Notes: a model not told the origin generated them from the sequence alone. A stretch of 64,000 bases of DNA from Ancylobacter dichloromethanicus (GCF_018390645.1 NZ_JAHBGC010000038.1:54337-118336); one strand, 5' to 3'. Shown: positions 9,472 through 18,032, numbered from the stretch's first letter. Numbers and translations are program-made.

Positions 9472-10422
9472 TCAGTTGGCGGGGGTGGCCGGCGCGGCCG
9501 GCTGTGCCGGGGCTGCGGCGGCCGGTGCGGCGGGGGAAGCCAGCGCTCCCTCCGGGCGGGCGGCCGGATTGCCGAAGAAACGGAAGAATTCCGAATCCGG
9601 CGCCAGCAGCATCCGCGTGTCCGAGCCCTTCAGCGAGGCTTCATAGGCCTGCATCGACCGGTAGAAGTCGAAGAAGCCCCGGTCCTGGTTGTAGGCCTGC
9701 GCGAAGATATCGTTGCGCAGCGCCTCGCCCTCACCACGCAGCTTGTCGGCGGTGGCATTGGCCTCGGCGACGATGATCGTCGAATCGCGGTCGGCGCGGG
9801 AGCGGATGGTCTGCGCGGCCTCGCCGCCCTGGGCGCGGATTTCGGCCGCCTCGCGCTGACGCTCGGTCTGCATGCGCTGGAACACCGCCTGGCTGTTGGC
9901 TTCCGGCAGGTCGGCGCGGCGGATGCGCACATCGATGATGTTGATGCCGAAGCCGGCCGCCTCGCGGTTCACCTGATCGCGGATACGCGCCATCAGGTTC
10001 TCGCGCTGGTCGCGCACCACGTCGATGAAGGTGGATTCGCCCAGCACCCGTCGCAGCGACGAGTTGAGCACCGTGGCGAGACGCGAATTGGCGCCCTCAA
10101 TGGTGCCCACCGACTGGTAGAAGCGCAGCGGATTGACGATGCGGTAGCGCGCGAAGGCGTCCACCACGAGGCGCTTCTGGTCGGAGGCGATCACTTCCTG
10201 GGACGGGTTTTCGAGATCCAGGATGCGGTTGTCGATGAGGATCACGCTGTCGACCAGCGGAATCTTGGCGTGCAGGCCCGGATCCTCGATGACGCGGATG
10301 GGCTCGCCCAGCCGCAGCACGAGCGCCTGCTGGGTCTGGTAGACGCTGAACAGGGACGAATAGAGCACGATCAGGACGGCGGCGACGAGGATCGCGAGAA
10401 TGAGACCGACACTGTTTCTCAT
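9472..10422 (-). CDS. hflC: HflC, FtsH protease modulator
   Basis: This 316-residue SPFH/prohibitin-family protein has one N-terminal membrane helix (VGLILAILVAAVLIVLYSSL), then the band-7 domain (QTQQALVLRLGEPIRVIEDPG) and a long helical stretch (about 180-260) as in HflC. The C-terminus is Ala/Pro-rich. With HflK it forms a large periplasm-facing cage around FtsH in the inner membrane that restrains FtsH access to membrane substrates. The start overlaps the hflK stop by four bases (ATGA), indicating translational coupling. Confidence 0.95.
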   Translation of the reverse strand: MRNSVGLILAILVAAVLIVLYSSLFSVYQTQQALVLRLGEPIRVIEDPGLHAKIPLVDSVILIDNRILDLENPSQEVIASDQKRLVVDAFARYRIVNPLRFYQSVGTIEGANSRLATVLNSSLRRVLGESTFIDVVRDQRENLMARIRDQVNREAAGFGINIIDVRIRRADLPEANSQAVFQRMQTERQREAAEIRAQGGEAAQTIRSRADRDSTIIVAEANATADKLRGEGEALRNDIFAQAYNQDRGFFDFYRSMQAYEASLKGSDTRMLLAPDSEFFRFFGNPAARPEGALASPAAPAAAAPAQPAAPATPAN

Positions 10423-11573
10423 TTCGCGGCTCCCTGGCCGGCGGCCGCAGCGGTGCCGCTGCCGGTGAGCGGGGCGAGCGGCAGATAGGGCACGACTCCA
10501 GAGGAGCCGCCCGCCGCAGGATCGATGATCACCTTGTCCATTCCGCCGAACACGCGTTCCATTGTTTCGAGATAGAGGCGCTGGCGCGTGACTTCGGGCG
10601 CCTTCTGGTACTCGCCCAGAACGCTCAGGAAGCGCGCCGCCTGGCCGCGGGCTTCGATGATGGCCCGCTCCTTGTAACCTTCGGCGCCCTGGGTGATGCG
10701 CGCGGCGTCGCCTCGGGCTTCCGGCACCACGCGGTTGGCATAGGCCTGGGCCTCGTTCTGCAGACGCTCGGCGTCGGCACGCGCGGCCTGGACGTCGCGG
10801 AAGGCGTCGATCACCTGCGAGGGCGGGTCGACCTTCTGCAACTGGACCTGGGTCACGAGAACGCCGGCCTTGTAGGTGTCGAGCGTGCGCTGCATGAGTT
10901 CCTGCACCGCCGTCTCGATGTTCTGCCGGGCGCCGGTGAGGATCGGCTGGATGTCGGTGCGCCCGACCACCTCGCGCATGGCGCTCTCGGCCACCGCCTT
11001 GATGGTGCCCTGCGGGTTCTGCACGTTGAACAGGAAGTCGGCGGCGCCGACATCTTCCAGCGAACCGGAGGCCGCGGGCTTCACCATCCAGAACACGGCG
11101 AAGTCGACGTCGACGATGTTCTCGTCGCCGGTCAGCATCTGGCTTTCTTCCGCCACGTCGCGCGCGGCCGCACCGCGGCGCGGGTCCTCGCCGGTGCGCA
11201 GGCCGATATCGATGCGGTTGACGCGGGTGACCTGGGGGGTCAGCACGGTCTCGATCGGGTAGGGCAGGTGGTAGTTGAGGCCGGGATTGGTGGTCCCGAC
11301 GAATTTTCCGAAGCGCAGCACCACGCCCTGCTCGTCGGGCTCGACGCGGTAGAAACCGGAGAGCATCCAGGCGACCAGGGCCAGAACGACCACGATCACG
11401 ATGCCCTTGCCGCTGCCGAAGCCGCCGGGAATGGCCGTGCGCAGCTTTTCCTGGCCGCGGCGGATGAGATCTTCAAGATCGGGAGAGTTCGGACCCGACG
11501 ATTGCGGACCAGTGCCCCAGGGGCCGCGCGGACCACCGCCCCATGGCCCGCCGCTCTGGTTCTTCCATGACAT
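10419..11573 (-). CDS. hflK: HflK, FtsH protease modulator
   Basis: This 384-residue partner of HflC begins with a Gly/Pro/Trp-rich cytoplasmic N-terminus (WGGGPRGPWGTGPQ), followed by one membrane helix (about residues 57-74) and the band-7 domain (YRVEPDEQGVVLRFG, then PGLNYHLPYPIE). A long helical region near 250-330 (ARADAERLQNEAQAYANRVV) follows. The ATG at 11573 precedes MSWKNQSGG; earlier in-frame starts would add a non-conserved cysteine-rich extension. It is the first gene of the hflKC-DUF2065-degP operon, with a well-spaced promoter at 11689-11717. Confidence 0.95.
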   Translation of the reverse strand: MSWKNQSGGPWGGGPRGPWGTGPQSSGPNSPDLEDLIRRGQEKLRTAIPGGFGSGKGIVIVVVLALVAWMLSGFYRVEPDEQGVVLRFGKFVGTTNPGLNYHLPYPIETVLTPQVTRVNRIDIGLRTGEDPRRGAAARDVAEESQMLTGDENIVDVDFAVFWMVKPAASGSLEDVGAADFLFNVQNPQGTIKAVAESAMREVVGRTDIQPILTGARQNIETAVQELMQRTLDTYKAGVLVTQVQLQKVDPPSQVIDAFRDVQAARADAERLQNEAQAYANRVVPEARGDAARITQGAEGYKERAIIEARGQAARFLSVLGEYQKAPEVTRQRLYLETMERVFGGMDKVIIDPAAGGSSGVVPYLPLAPLTGSGTAAAAGQGAAK

Positions 11574-11688
11574 TCCGCGCCAACTCCGTTTGCGCGCCCG
11601 GCATTGTCCGGGCTCGCAAGCGCAGAACCGGCAGACGCCACCGTGCAACAAAAACCCGCGCCTCGCCTTCGATCAGCGCGACGAGGCG

Positions 11689-11717
11689 TTTATAGGTGAC
11701 GAGGCATCAGGTTACAA
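11689..11717 (-). promoter_or_regulatory. Predicted sigma-70 promoter of the hflKC operon
   Basis: On the minus strand TTGTAA and TATAAA are separated by exactly 17 bp and lie about 115 bp upstream of the hflK start. This is close to the housekeeping consensus and is the only good match in the gap. Confidence 0.6.
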
Positions 11718-11754
11718 CGCGCCGCCACCTCACGATATGGGGTCTGCGACGGGT

Positions 11755-12033
11755 TTACGCAACGGTAGAGCGCATGGATCCGTTGCGTTCCGACATTTCA
11801 GCCGGTTCGCGGGCCGCAGAGGGGCTGCGGTAATGCGCCAGGACATAAAGACGGATCGCAGAAGACAGGTTGCCCTGATTGCGTCCCGAATCGATCGAGG
11901 CAACTATTTCCGACAGAGTGCTGCGCCGGTTGGCCGCGATCTCCTTGAGAGCGTCCCAGAACTGGTCTTCCAGACTGACGCTCGTCTTGTGCCCTGCAAT
12001 CACGATCGATCGCTTCACCACGGGGCTCTTCAT
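11755..12033 (-). CDS. Ribbon-helix-helix domain protein
   Basis: This 92-residue protein has a ribbon-helix-helix (RHH_4 type) core: KRSIVIAGHKTSVSLEDQFW as the strand and start of helix 1, then ALKEIAANRRSTLSEIVASI and NLSSAIRLYVLAHY. RHH proteins bind DNA as dimers through the beta ribbon. The start overlaps the DUF4169 gene stop by four bases (ATGA). The pairing with DUF4169 next to fumC is, as I recall it, conserved in Rhizobiales, so this is probably a housekeeping regulator and not the antitoxin of a toxin-antitoxin module; its target is unknown. Confidence 0.8.
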   Translation of the reverse strand: MKSPVVKRSIVIAGHKTSVSLEDQFWDALKEIAANRRSTLSEIVASIDSGRNQGNLSSAIRLYVLAHYRSPSAAREPAEMSERNGSMRSTVA

Positions 12034-12218
12034 GTGTCGTCCTCTCGTATACGCCTGTGCCCTTCGAGCATGTCGTCCTGCTTCCGTTGCCTGGCCGCTT
12101 CCAACTCACGCTGAACCTTTGTCCGGCCGAATTCAGAACGCCGGACCGCGGCTGTTTGTTCCGCCTGGGATCGCGCGATCCGCTTGCGGTGGCGGTTGAG
12201 ATTCAGGATGTCGCCCAT
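12030..12218 (-). CDS. DUF4169 family small protein
   Basis: This 62-residue, highly basic protein begins MGDILNLNRHRKRIARSQAE, the typical DUF4169 start, and continues as one long charged helix (KVQRELEAARQRKQDDMLEG). The ATG at 12218 was chosen because the family starts there; the open frame continues upstream but without conservation. It is translationally coupled to the RHH gene. The function is unknown. Confidence 0.8.
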   Translation of the reverse strand: MGDILNLNRHRKRIARSQAEQTAAVRRSEFGRTKVQRELEAARQRKQDDMLEGHRRIREDDT

Positions 12219-12619
12219 GGGCGCCGGGGCTCCGTTGATGGGGGTCGCAGAGTCCTGCGCGCGGGCTTCATTAGTGCTCTCATAATATCGACAATAATTA
12301 GTCCTTTCCAAGAATTTGACACAACTTGGCAATGAAAGGCCTCTCGCCCCGAAGAGGGTGCGGGGTCGTTGCAGGTAGCGGGCTGGCGGAGCGCTTCTCT
12401 GCGATTAGCGGTAAAATAACCCGGCTAAAACCGGCCGGAAGGGCAGTTGTCCCCGTGGCTGTCACGTATTTGTGATCTTGATGTCGGGAACTGGTGCCAA
12501 CACGGCGCTCGCCCGAGGCCGCATTTCACCCCTTCGCGTCGCGTGCTAAACCGGCGCCGATCCGGTGTCCGGCCGCCTGGGCACCCCCTTGCAACGCCTG
12601 TCCCCGAGAGGCTTTGACG
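12219..12619. other. Divergent intergenic region between the DUF4169 and fumC genes
   Basis: About 400 bp without a gene. The part at 12265-12345 is distinctly AT-rich and holds a promoter for the minus-strand pair. On the plus strand TTGACA occurs at 12316-12321 but has no convincing -10 partner. At 12461-12476 there is an imperfect dyad, GTCAC-N6-GTGAT, reminiscent of CRP/FNR-family half-sites, about 145 bp before fumC. No small ORF with codon bias and no RNA gene could be supported. Confidence 0.5.
12282..12311 (-). promoter_or_regulatory. Predicted promoter of the DUF4169-RHH pair
   Basis: On the minus strand TTGGAA and TATTAT are separated by 18 bp within the AT-rich patch, about 65 bp upstream of the DUF4169 start. 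The fit to a housekeeping promoter is moderate. Confidence 0.45.
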
Positions 12620-14011
12620 ATGAGCAACACCCGCACCGAAACCGATACGTTCGGGCCCATCGAGGTAGAGAACGACAAGTATTGGGGCGCGCAGGCGCAG
12701 CGTTCGCTCGGCAATTTCAAGATCGGCTGGGAGAAGCAGCCGCTGCCGGTGGTGCGCGCGCTGGGCATCGTCAAGCGGGCGGCGGCGGAAACCAACCGGG
12801 AACTCGGCCATCTCGATGCGACGCTCGCCGCGGCCATCGTCGAGGCGGCACAGGAGGTGATCGACGGCAAGCTCGACGCGCATTTCCCGCTCGCCGTCTG
12901 GCAGACCGGCTCGGGCACGCAGTCGAACATGAACGCCAATGAGGTGATCTCGAACCGCGCCATCGAGATTCTGGGCGGCACGCTCGGTTCCAAGAAGCCG
13001 GTGCACCCGAACGACCACGTCAATATGAGCCAGTCGTCCAACGACACCTACCCGACGGCGATGCATGTCGCCGCCGCCGAGGAGATCGTCCAGCGCCTGG
13101 TGCCCGCCCTCGCCAAGCTGCGCGACGCGCTGGGCGAGAAGGCCGCGCAGTGGCAGCACATCATCAAGATCGGCCGCACCCATACCCAGGACGCCACGCC
13201 GCTGACGCTCGGCCAGGAGTTTTCCGGTTACACCCAGCAGGTGGCGATCGGCATCGAGCGAATCGAGCAGAGCCTGCCGCGGCTGATGGAACTGGCGCAG
13301 GGCGGCACCGCCGTGGGAACCGGCCTCAACGCGCCGATCGGCTTCGCCGAGAAAGTCGCGGAGAAGATCGCCGCCATCACCGGGCTGCCCTTCACCACGG
13401 CGCCGAACAAGTTCGAGGCGCTGGCCGCCCATGACGCCATGGTGTTCGCGCACGGGGCGATCAACACGGTGGCGGTGTCGCTGTTCAAGATCGCCAACGA
13501 CATCCGCCTGCTCGGCTCGGGCCCGCGCTCGGGCCTCGGCGAATTGTCGCTGCCGGAGAACGAACCGGGTTCCTCGATCATGCCGGGCAAGGTGAACCCG
13601 ACCCAGTGCGAGGCGCTGACCCAGGTGTGCGTGCAGGTGTTCGGCAACAACGCCGCGCTGAGCTTCGCCGGCAGCCAGGGCCATTTCGAACTGAATGTCT
13701 ACAATCCCGTCATGGCCTATAATTTCCTGCAGTCGGTGCGCCTGCTGGCCGATGCGGCGATCAGCTTCACCGACAATTGCGTCGTCGGCATCGCCCCGCG
13801 CGAGGACAACATCAAGGCGGCGCTGGAACGCTCGCTGATGCTGGTCACCGCGCTGGCGCCGAAGATCGGCTACGACAACGCGGCCAAGATCGCCAAGACC
13901 GCGCACAAGAACGGCACCACCCTGCGCGAGGAAGCGGTCGGCGGGGGCTATGTTACCAATGAGGAATTCGATGCGGTCGTTCGTCCGGAAAAGATGATAT
14001 CGCCTGGTTAA
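12620..14011 (+). CDS. fumC: Fumarate hydratase class II
   Basis: This 463-residue protein has the full fumarase C/aspartase superfamily layout. The signature [11 protein letters not shown] lies near residue 317 and contains the catalytic-loop serine. Other conserved segments are [30 protein letters not shown] and [16 protein letters not shown]. It interconverts fumarate and L-malate in the TCA cycle as an iron-free homotetramer. The ATG at 12620 follows a GAGAGG-type site and fits the family start. Its stop codon abuts an unusual AT-rich array of ATGAAT/ATTCAT repeats. Confidence 0.97.
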   Translation: MSNTRTETDTFGPIEVENDKYWGAQAQRSLGNFKIGWEKQPLPVVRALGIVKRAAAETNRELGHLDATLAAAIVEAAQEVIDGKLDAHFPLAVWQTGSGTQSNMNANEVISNRAIEILGGTLGSKKPVHPNDHVNMSQSSNDTYPTAMHVAAAEEIVQRLVPALAKLRDALGEKAAQWQHIIKIGRTHTQDATPLTLGQEFSGYTQQVAIGIERIEQSLPRLMELAQGGTAVGTGLNAPIGFAEKVAEKIAAITGLPFTTAPNKFEALAAHDAMVFAHGAINTVAVSLFKIANDIRLLGSGPRSGLGELSLPENEPGSSIMPGKVNPTQCEALTQVCVQVFGNNAALSFAGSQGHFELNVYNPVMAYNFLQSVRLLADAAISFTDNCVVGIAPREDNIKAALERSLMLVTALAPKIGYDNAAKIAKTAHKNGTTLREEAVGGGYVTNEEFDAVVRPEKMISPG

Positions 14012-14075
14012 TGAATATTCATCAATATGAATGCCCGTTCATCTATGTTTCGGAAGGTAATAGAGGTACATTACC
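14011..14075. repeat. AT-rich array of inverted half-sites between fumC and the Spy-like gene
   Basis: The sequence has a perfect 12-bp palindrome ATGAATATTCAT (14011-14022), then a further ATGAAT (14027-14032) that pairs with the preceding ATTCAT across 4 bp. A separate inverted repeat, GGTAAT-N8-ATTACC, ends at 14075. The low GC contrasts sharply with its surroundings. It may be an operator for the downstream Spy-like gene or a structured 3' UTR of fumC. Confidence 0.55.
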
Positions 14076-14143
14076 GAAGTTTCATTTGAACATCGTCAGT
14101 CCCTGACCCAACATCGGCCTCACCTTAACAGGAGATGAGGCCG

Positions 14144-14761
14144 ATGAAACGCACGATCATTGCCGCAACCGCCGCCGCCCTGCTCGCCGGTGTCACTTTC
14201 GGCGTCGCCGCGCCGAAATCCGGCATGGGTGAGCATGCCCGTCCCAGCCCGGCGCAGATGGCCGAGTTCGCCGGCGCCATGAGCGACGCGCGCATCGCCG
14301 CGCTCAAGGCCGGGCTGCGCCTGAGCGCCGAGCAGGAAAAATTGTGGCCGGCGCTGGAGACCGCCCTGCAGCAGGCGGCCAAGGAGCGGATGGACCGGCG
14401 CGCCGAGCGCCGGGCCGAGCAGGCGGACCGGCCCGACGGCGAGCGTCCCGACGTGATCGAACGCCTGCGCGCGCAGGCCGACGGCATGATCGGGCGTGGC
14501 GAGACGATGAAGAAGGTCGCCGACGCCGCGGCCCCGCTCTATGACAGCCTCGACGAGGGGCAGCAGCGCCGCTTCGCCATCCTGTTCAAGCATGCGGAGC
14601 ATCCGCGCATGGCGTTTGCCGGCCGGCACGGCGAGGGCAAGCATGGCCCGCATCGCTTCGGCCCCGGCCGCCATGGCGCGGACGGGCCGATGCACCATCG
14701 CATGCCGCCCGGCCCGATGGACGATGGGCCCGATGGCGGCCCGGACGGCGAGCCGCTCTGA
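14144..14761 (+). CDS. Spy/CpxP-like periplasmic protein (LTXXQ motif family)
   Basis: This 205-residue protein has a signal peptide (about residues 1-23), a helical body and a His/Gly/Pro-rich C-terminal tail (about 155-205). Two LTXXQ-like motifs are visible: LRLSAEQEKLW and DSLDEGQQRRF. Spy/CpxP proteins are periplasmic chaperones or stress sensors, often induced by envelope stress or metals; the histidine-rich tail may bind metal, by inference. AGGAG lies 9 nt upstream of the ATG at 14144 but directly touches the earlier ATG at 14135, so 14144 is preferred. An inverted-repeat array lies upstream and a terminator downstream. Confidence 0.75.
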   Translation: MKRTIIAATAAALLAGVTFGVAAPKSGMGEHARPSPAQMAEFAGAMSDARIAALKAGLRLSAEQEKLWPALETALQQAAKERMDRRAERRAEQADRPDGERPDVIERLRAQADGMIGRGETMKKVADAAAPLYDSLDEGQQRRFAILFKHAEHPRMAFAGRHGEGKHGPHRFGPGRHGADGPMHHRMPPGPMDDGPDGGPDGEPL

Positions 14762-14807
14762 GCGGCTCCCCGCTGGACCGACAACCCGAGCGGCTTCGCT
14801 CGCACCT

Positions 14808-14835
14808 GCCGCCGGCCTCGCGCCGGCGGCTTTTT
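14808..14835 (+). terminator. Rho-independent terminator after the Spy-like gene
   Basis: GCCGCCGGC and GCCGGCGGC form a 9-bp GC stem around a 5-nt loop, followed directly by TTTTT. Confidence 0.8.
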
Positions 14836-14891
14836 CATGCGCACAGGGCTGCGCGGGCAGGGGCCGCGCGCGAAGGGCCTGTCGCGAAGAA

Positions 14892-15371
14892 TCAGCCCGC
14901 CGCCAGCTTTTCCAGCGCTTCGCCCGTCACGCGCTGCATCGTCCAGGCGTCGAGCGGCACGGCGCCGAGCGAGCGGTAGAAGCGGACGGCCGGCGCGTTC
15001 CAGTCCAGCACGTTCCATTCGAAGCGGCCAAGCTCCTCGGCGAGGCAGCGCCGGGCGAGGCCCCGCATCAGCGCCGTGGCGATGCCGCGTCCGCGAAAGG
15101 CGGGACGCACGAAGATGTCTTCCAGGAAGATGCCGTGCCGGCCGCGGAAGGTGGAGAAGGTGTAGTACCAGAGCGCGAAGCCGGCCGGCGCGCCCTCCCA
15201 TTCGGCGATATCGCAGAAGACCCGTGGCTGCGGCCCGAACAGGTCGCGGGCGAAATCCGGCTCGGTCGCTTCCACCTCGTGCAGCAGCTTCTCGTAATCG
15301 GCGAGCTCGCGCACGAAGGCGAGAATAAGCGCGGCATCGTCCGGCCGGGCGGGGCGGAGGGCGAGGGACAT
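14892..15371 (-). CDS. GNAT family N-acetyltransferase (diamine acetyltransferase-like)
   Basis: This 159-residue GNAT protein resembles the spermidine/spermine (SSAT-like) and thialysine acetyltransferase group. The acetyl-CoA motif is VRPAFRGRGIATALMRGLAR, preceded by LEDIFV and followed by FEWNVLDWNAPAVRFYRSLGA, as in that subfamily. The acceptor is probably a polyamine or related amine; this is inferred. The start overlaps the thyA stop by one base (TGATG), so the two are co-translated. Confidence 0.85.
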   Translation of the reverse strand: MSLALRPARPDDAALILAFVRELADYEKLLHEVEATEPDFARDLFGPQPRVFCDIAEWEGAPAGFALWYYTFSTFRGRHGIFLEDIFVRPAFRGRGIATALMRGLARRCLAEELGRFEWNVLDWNAPAVRFYRSLGAVPLDAWTMQRVTGEALEKLAAG

Positions 15372-16165
15372 CAGACCGCCACCGGCGCCTTGATCGCCGG
15401 GTGCGGATCATAGCCCTCGATGGCGATGTCCTCGAAGCGGAAGGCGAAGAGGTCGCCCACCTCCGGGTTCAGCTTCAACTGCGGCAGGGCGCGCGGGGCG
15501 CGCGAGAGCAGCTCGTGCACCTGTTCGAGGTGGTTGAGATAGATGTGCGCGTCGCCGAAAGTGTGGACGAAATCGCCGACCTTCAGCCCCGTCACCTGCG
15601 CCATGAGGTGGGTGAGCAGCGCATAGGAAGCGATGTTGAACGGCACGCCGAGGAAGATGTCGGCCGAGCGCTGGTAGAGCTGGCAGGAGAGCCGCCCGTC
15701 CTGCACGTAGAACTGGAACAGGCAGTGGCAGGGCGGCAGCGCCATTTTCGGCACGTCGGCCGGGTTCCACGCCGAGACGATCAGCCGGCGCGAATCAGGG
15801 TTGCGGCGGATATCGGCGAGGACCTGCGCGATCTGGTCGATGACGCCGCCCTGCCCATCCGGCCAGGAGCGCCATTGATGGCCGTAGACCGGCCCGAGAT
15901 CGCCGTTGGCATCGGCCCATTCGTCCCAGATCGAGACGCCGTTTTCCTTGAGATAGGCGATGTTGGTGTCGCCGGCGAGGAACCACAGCAATTCGTGGAT
16001 GATGGAGCGCAGGTGCAGCTTCTTGGTGGTGACGAGCGGAAACCCCTCGGAGAGGTCGAACCGCATCTGGTGGCCGAACACCGACAGCGTGCCGGTGCCG
16101 GTGCGGTCGTCCCGGCGCGTGCCCTCGCGCAGCACCCGTTCCAGAAGCTGGTGATATTGCCGCAT
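15371..16165 (-). CDS. thyA: Thymidylate synthase
   Basis: This 264-residue protein has the same length as E. coli ThyA, with the nucleophilic cysteine at C146 in [12 protein letters not shown]. Other conserved blocks are [61 protein letters not shown] and [10 protein letters not shown]. It methylates dUMP to dTMP using methylene-tetrahydrofolate, giving dihydrofolate, which the FolA encoded about 3 kb away recycles. The ATG at 16165 gives the canonical length. A TATATATA stretch about 35 bp upstream may be the -10 region. Confidence 0.97.
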   Translation of the reverse strand: MRQYHQLLERVLREGTRRDDRTGTGTLSVFGHQMRFDLSEGFPLVTTKKLHLRSIIHELLWFLAGDTNIAYLKENGVSIWDEWADANGDLGPVYGHQWRSWPDGQGGVIDQIAQVLADIRRNPDSRRLIVSAWNPADVPKMALPPCHCLFQFYVQDGRLSCQLYQRSADIFLGVPFNIASYALLTHLMAQVTGLKVGDFVHTFGDAHIYLNHLEQVHELLSRAPRALPQLKLNPEVGDLFAFRFEDIAIEGYDPHPAIKAPVAV

Positions 16166-16360
16166 GCCGGTGGTCCCTGAGGCGTTCCTGCCCACTATAT
16201 ATAGCATGCCGTGGCGGCGGCGCATTGGCCGCCCGCACGCTATCGACAGTTCATTGCCCACGTGGGGAGAACGACCCAGGAGGCGGCGGTAACGGGGAAC
16301 ATTCCCGCCGGGCCCGACTTGTTCCCGGGCGGCCAGAGACGAAGGTCGAGGGAGGAACAC

Positions 16361-16678
16361 ATGACCCGAAGCACAGACGCGCTCAACACCGAGCTGCATC
16401 GCCTGCGCATGCATCTGAACCTGCTGGAGAAGGACACGACGCATCCGCTCGATTTCACCGTCGAGCATTCGCACACCGCGCCGGCGCTGGTGCTGCGCGG
16501 AGGGCAGGCGCTGCGCAGCGCGCATTCCGACGTGCGGCTCGACTACGACATGGTGCGGGAGCTGGTGCTGGGGGCGCTGCGGGCCTCGATCGCCGAACTG
16601 GAGCAGAAGCTGTTCGGCACGGTGGGCGGCAACCGGCCGATCGAGCATCTGCAATATGGCGACCAGACCGAAGCGTGA
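16361..16678 (+). CDS. Hypothetical protein, 105 residues
   Basis: I do not recognise this family. The ATG at 16361 has an excellent ribosome binding site (GGGAGGAA), and codon usage matches neighbouring genes. The protein is charged and His-rich, with an N-terminal helix ([17 protein letters not shown]), a short central region ([19 protein letters not shown]) and a C-terminal helix ([22 protein letters not shown]). There is no signal peptide or membrane segment. It lies between the thyA promoter region and the tmRNA gene; its spacing suggests a single-gene unit. Confidence 0.65.
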   Translation: MTRSTDALNTELHRLRMHLNLLEKDTTHPLDFTVEHSHTAPALVLRGGQALRSAHSDVRLDYDMVRELVLGALRASIAELEQKLFGTVGGNRPIEHLQYGDQTEA

Positions 16679-16760
16679 GGGCGCCGGGGATCGGCGATCG
16701 GGCTGGGGGCATCGCGCATGCCCCCTTCCAACCGGGCGGGCGAACCCCTATATTCGTTTT

Positions 16761-17085
16761 GCCGACGCAAGCCGGCTATGGCGATAAACGGACATCGGAA
16801 TAAACTCTTCGGACCCGGGGGCAGTACCCGGCGCCTCCACCCGAGCCCATCGAGAACGGTGGTTTCCGGCGGGGGCGAAACAGGATCGACGAGAGCGTAA
16901 AGGGTCTTCTTTCGCCCGGCATGGTACCGCCGTCATCGGACCAAACATATAGTTGCCAACGACAACTATGCTCCGGTTGCTCAGGCCGCGTGAGCGGTTT
17001 GATCTACGGAAAATAAGTCCAAGCGGGTAGCACCGTGAGGCGGGGTTCGCAGGCACCTGGCAACAGAAGCCTGCACTTCATTCTC
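16761..17085 (+). ncRNA. ssrA: Transfer-messenger RNA, circularly permuted two-piece alpha type
   Basis: The acceptor part comes first: a T-arm-like CCGGGGGCAGTACCCGG, then the 3' acceptor arm GGCGCCTCCACC ending about 16842. The coding part begins near 16871 with GGGGGCGAAACAGGATCGAC, the tRNA-like 5' half. Its GGGGGCG pairs with CGCCTCC of the earlier segment over 7 bp, which proves the permuted order. The tag frame at 16955-16993 reads ANDNYAPVAQAA and ends in TGA. A TATATT -10 box lies at 16749-16754. The gene ends near a GCAGGC/GCCTGC hairpin around 17048-17074. Mature RNA forms after removal of the intervening segment. tmRNA with SmpB rescues stalled ribosomes and tags the nascent chain for ClpXP. 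Both ends are approximate. Confidence 0.92.
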
Positions 17086-17129
17086 TCGTCCTACTGGCAG
17101 TCAGGGCTGAAATCGGGTTCATTGCCGGC

Positions 17130-17951
17130 ATGAGCGTCGATCTGATCCGATATGACCTGCTGGTGCAGGATGCGTTGCGCGGCGTCGTTGGCCGCGTCCT
17201 TACCGATGTCGCCCGCGACGGGCTGCCCGGGGAGCACCATCTCTATCTCGCCTTCGATACCTGCGCGCCCGGCGTGCGGATTTCGCCGCGCCTGAAGGAG
17301 CGCTACCCGGAGGAGATGACGATCGTGCTCCAGCACCAGTTCTGGGACCTGATCGTCACCGAGCAGTTCTTCGAGGTCGGGCTGTCGTTCAACGGCATTC
17401 CCGAGCGGCTGCACGTGCCGTTCGAGGCGCTGAAGGGCTTCTTCGATCCGTCCGTCAAGTTCGGGCTGCAGTTCGAGCCGCTCGACGAGGCGGAGGACGG
17501 GGACGAGGCCGCCGACAGCATCACCGATCCCGATATCGCGCCGCCGACGCCGTTCGGCGAGGGCCGGCCGACCTCGGTTCCCTCCACCCGCGGGCCCTCG
17601 CGGCTGGCCGAGGTGACGCCCCGGGGCGCGCCGGAAAAGCCCGCCACGTCGCGGACCGACGGGGCCAGCAGGCCGGCGGCGGCGCGGCCCACCGGCCCCG
17701 TCGCCGTGCCGGCCGCCAAAGCGTCGCCGAAGCCGGCGGACGGCAAGCCTCAGGATGGCAAGCCTCAGGATGGCGACGGCTCTGCGGGGGCCAGATCGGG
17801 CGACGCCAAACCTTCAGACGCCAAACCGGCGGAAACAAAGCCGGCGGGGGCGAAGGCCGGGCCGAAGAAGGTGACGGACGAGGGCGAACCGAAGGATGAC
17901 GGTCCCGGCGGCGCGCAGGTCGTGCGGCTCGATGCGTTTCGCAAGAAATAG
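17130..17951 (+). CDS. sspB: SspB-alpha, ClpXP adaptor for ssrA-tagged proteins
   Basis: This 273-residue protein has the alphaproteobacterial SspB domain in residues 1-120: LIRYDLLVQDALRGVVGRVL, LYLAFDT, TIVLQHQFWDLIV, FEVGLSFNGIPERLHVPFEAL and FFDPSVKFGLQFE. A long low-complexity linker follows, with short repeats (QDGKPQDGKPQDG, then DAKPSDAKPAETKPAGAK). The C-terminus VVRLDAFRKK fits the ClpX-binding (XB) tail. SspB tethers ssrA-tagged chains to ClpX. It sits directly downstream of the tmRNA gene that writes the tag. No strong ribosome binding site is visible before the ATG. Confidence 0.92.
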   Translation: MSVDLIRYDLLVQDALRGVVGRVLTDVARDGLPGEHHLYLAFDTCAPGVRISPRLKERYPEEMTIVLQHQFWDLIVTEQFFEVGLSFNGIPERLHVPFEALKGFFDPSVKFGLQFEPLDEAEDGDEAADSITDPDIAPPTPFGEGRPTSVPSTRGPSRLAEVTPRGAPEKPATSRTDGASRPAAARPTGPVAVPAAKASPKPADGKPQDGKPQDGDGSAGARSGDAKPSDAKPAETKPAGAKAGPKKVTDEGEPKDDGPGGAQVVRLDAFRKK

Positions 17952-18032
17952 CGCGGCCGCCGGACGTCGAATCACCGCGCCTCGTCGCCGCAACGCCGTC
18001 GCCCCTCGCCCCAATCCCCTCTGAAACCGGAA

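Noticed and set aside
11755-12218. Toxin-antitoxin module (RHH plus small basic protein)
   Set aside because: Neither protein resembles a known toxin, and DUF4169-RHH next to fumC appears to be a conserved housekeeping arrangement, not a mobile module.
12461-12476. FNR/FixK box upstream of fumC
   Set aside because: GTCAC-N6-GTGAT only loosely fits CRP/FNR-family sites and does not match the FixK/FNR consensus TTGAT-N4-ATCAA; mentioned only in the region description.
17740-17850. Possible CRISPR or DNA minisatellite in the sspB linker region
   Set aside because: The short repeats are in frame and encode a Lys/Pro/Asp linker; there are no spacers and the copies are few.
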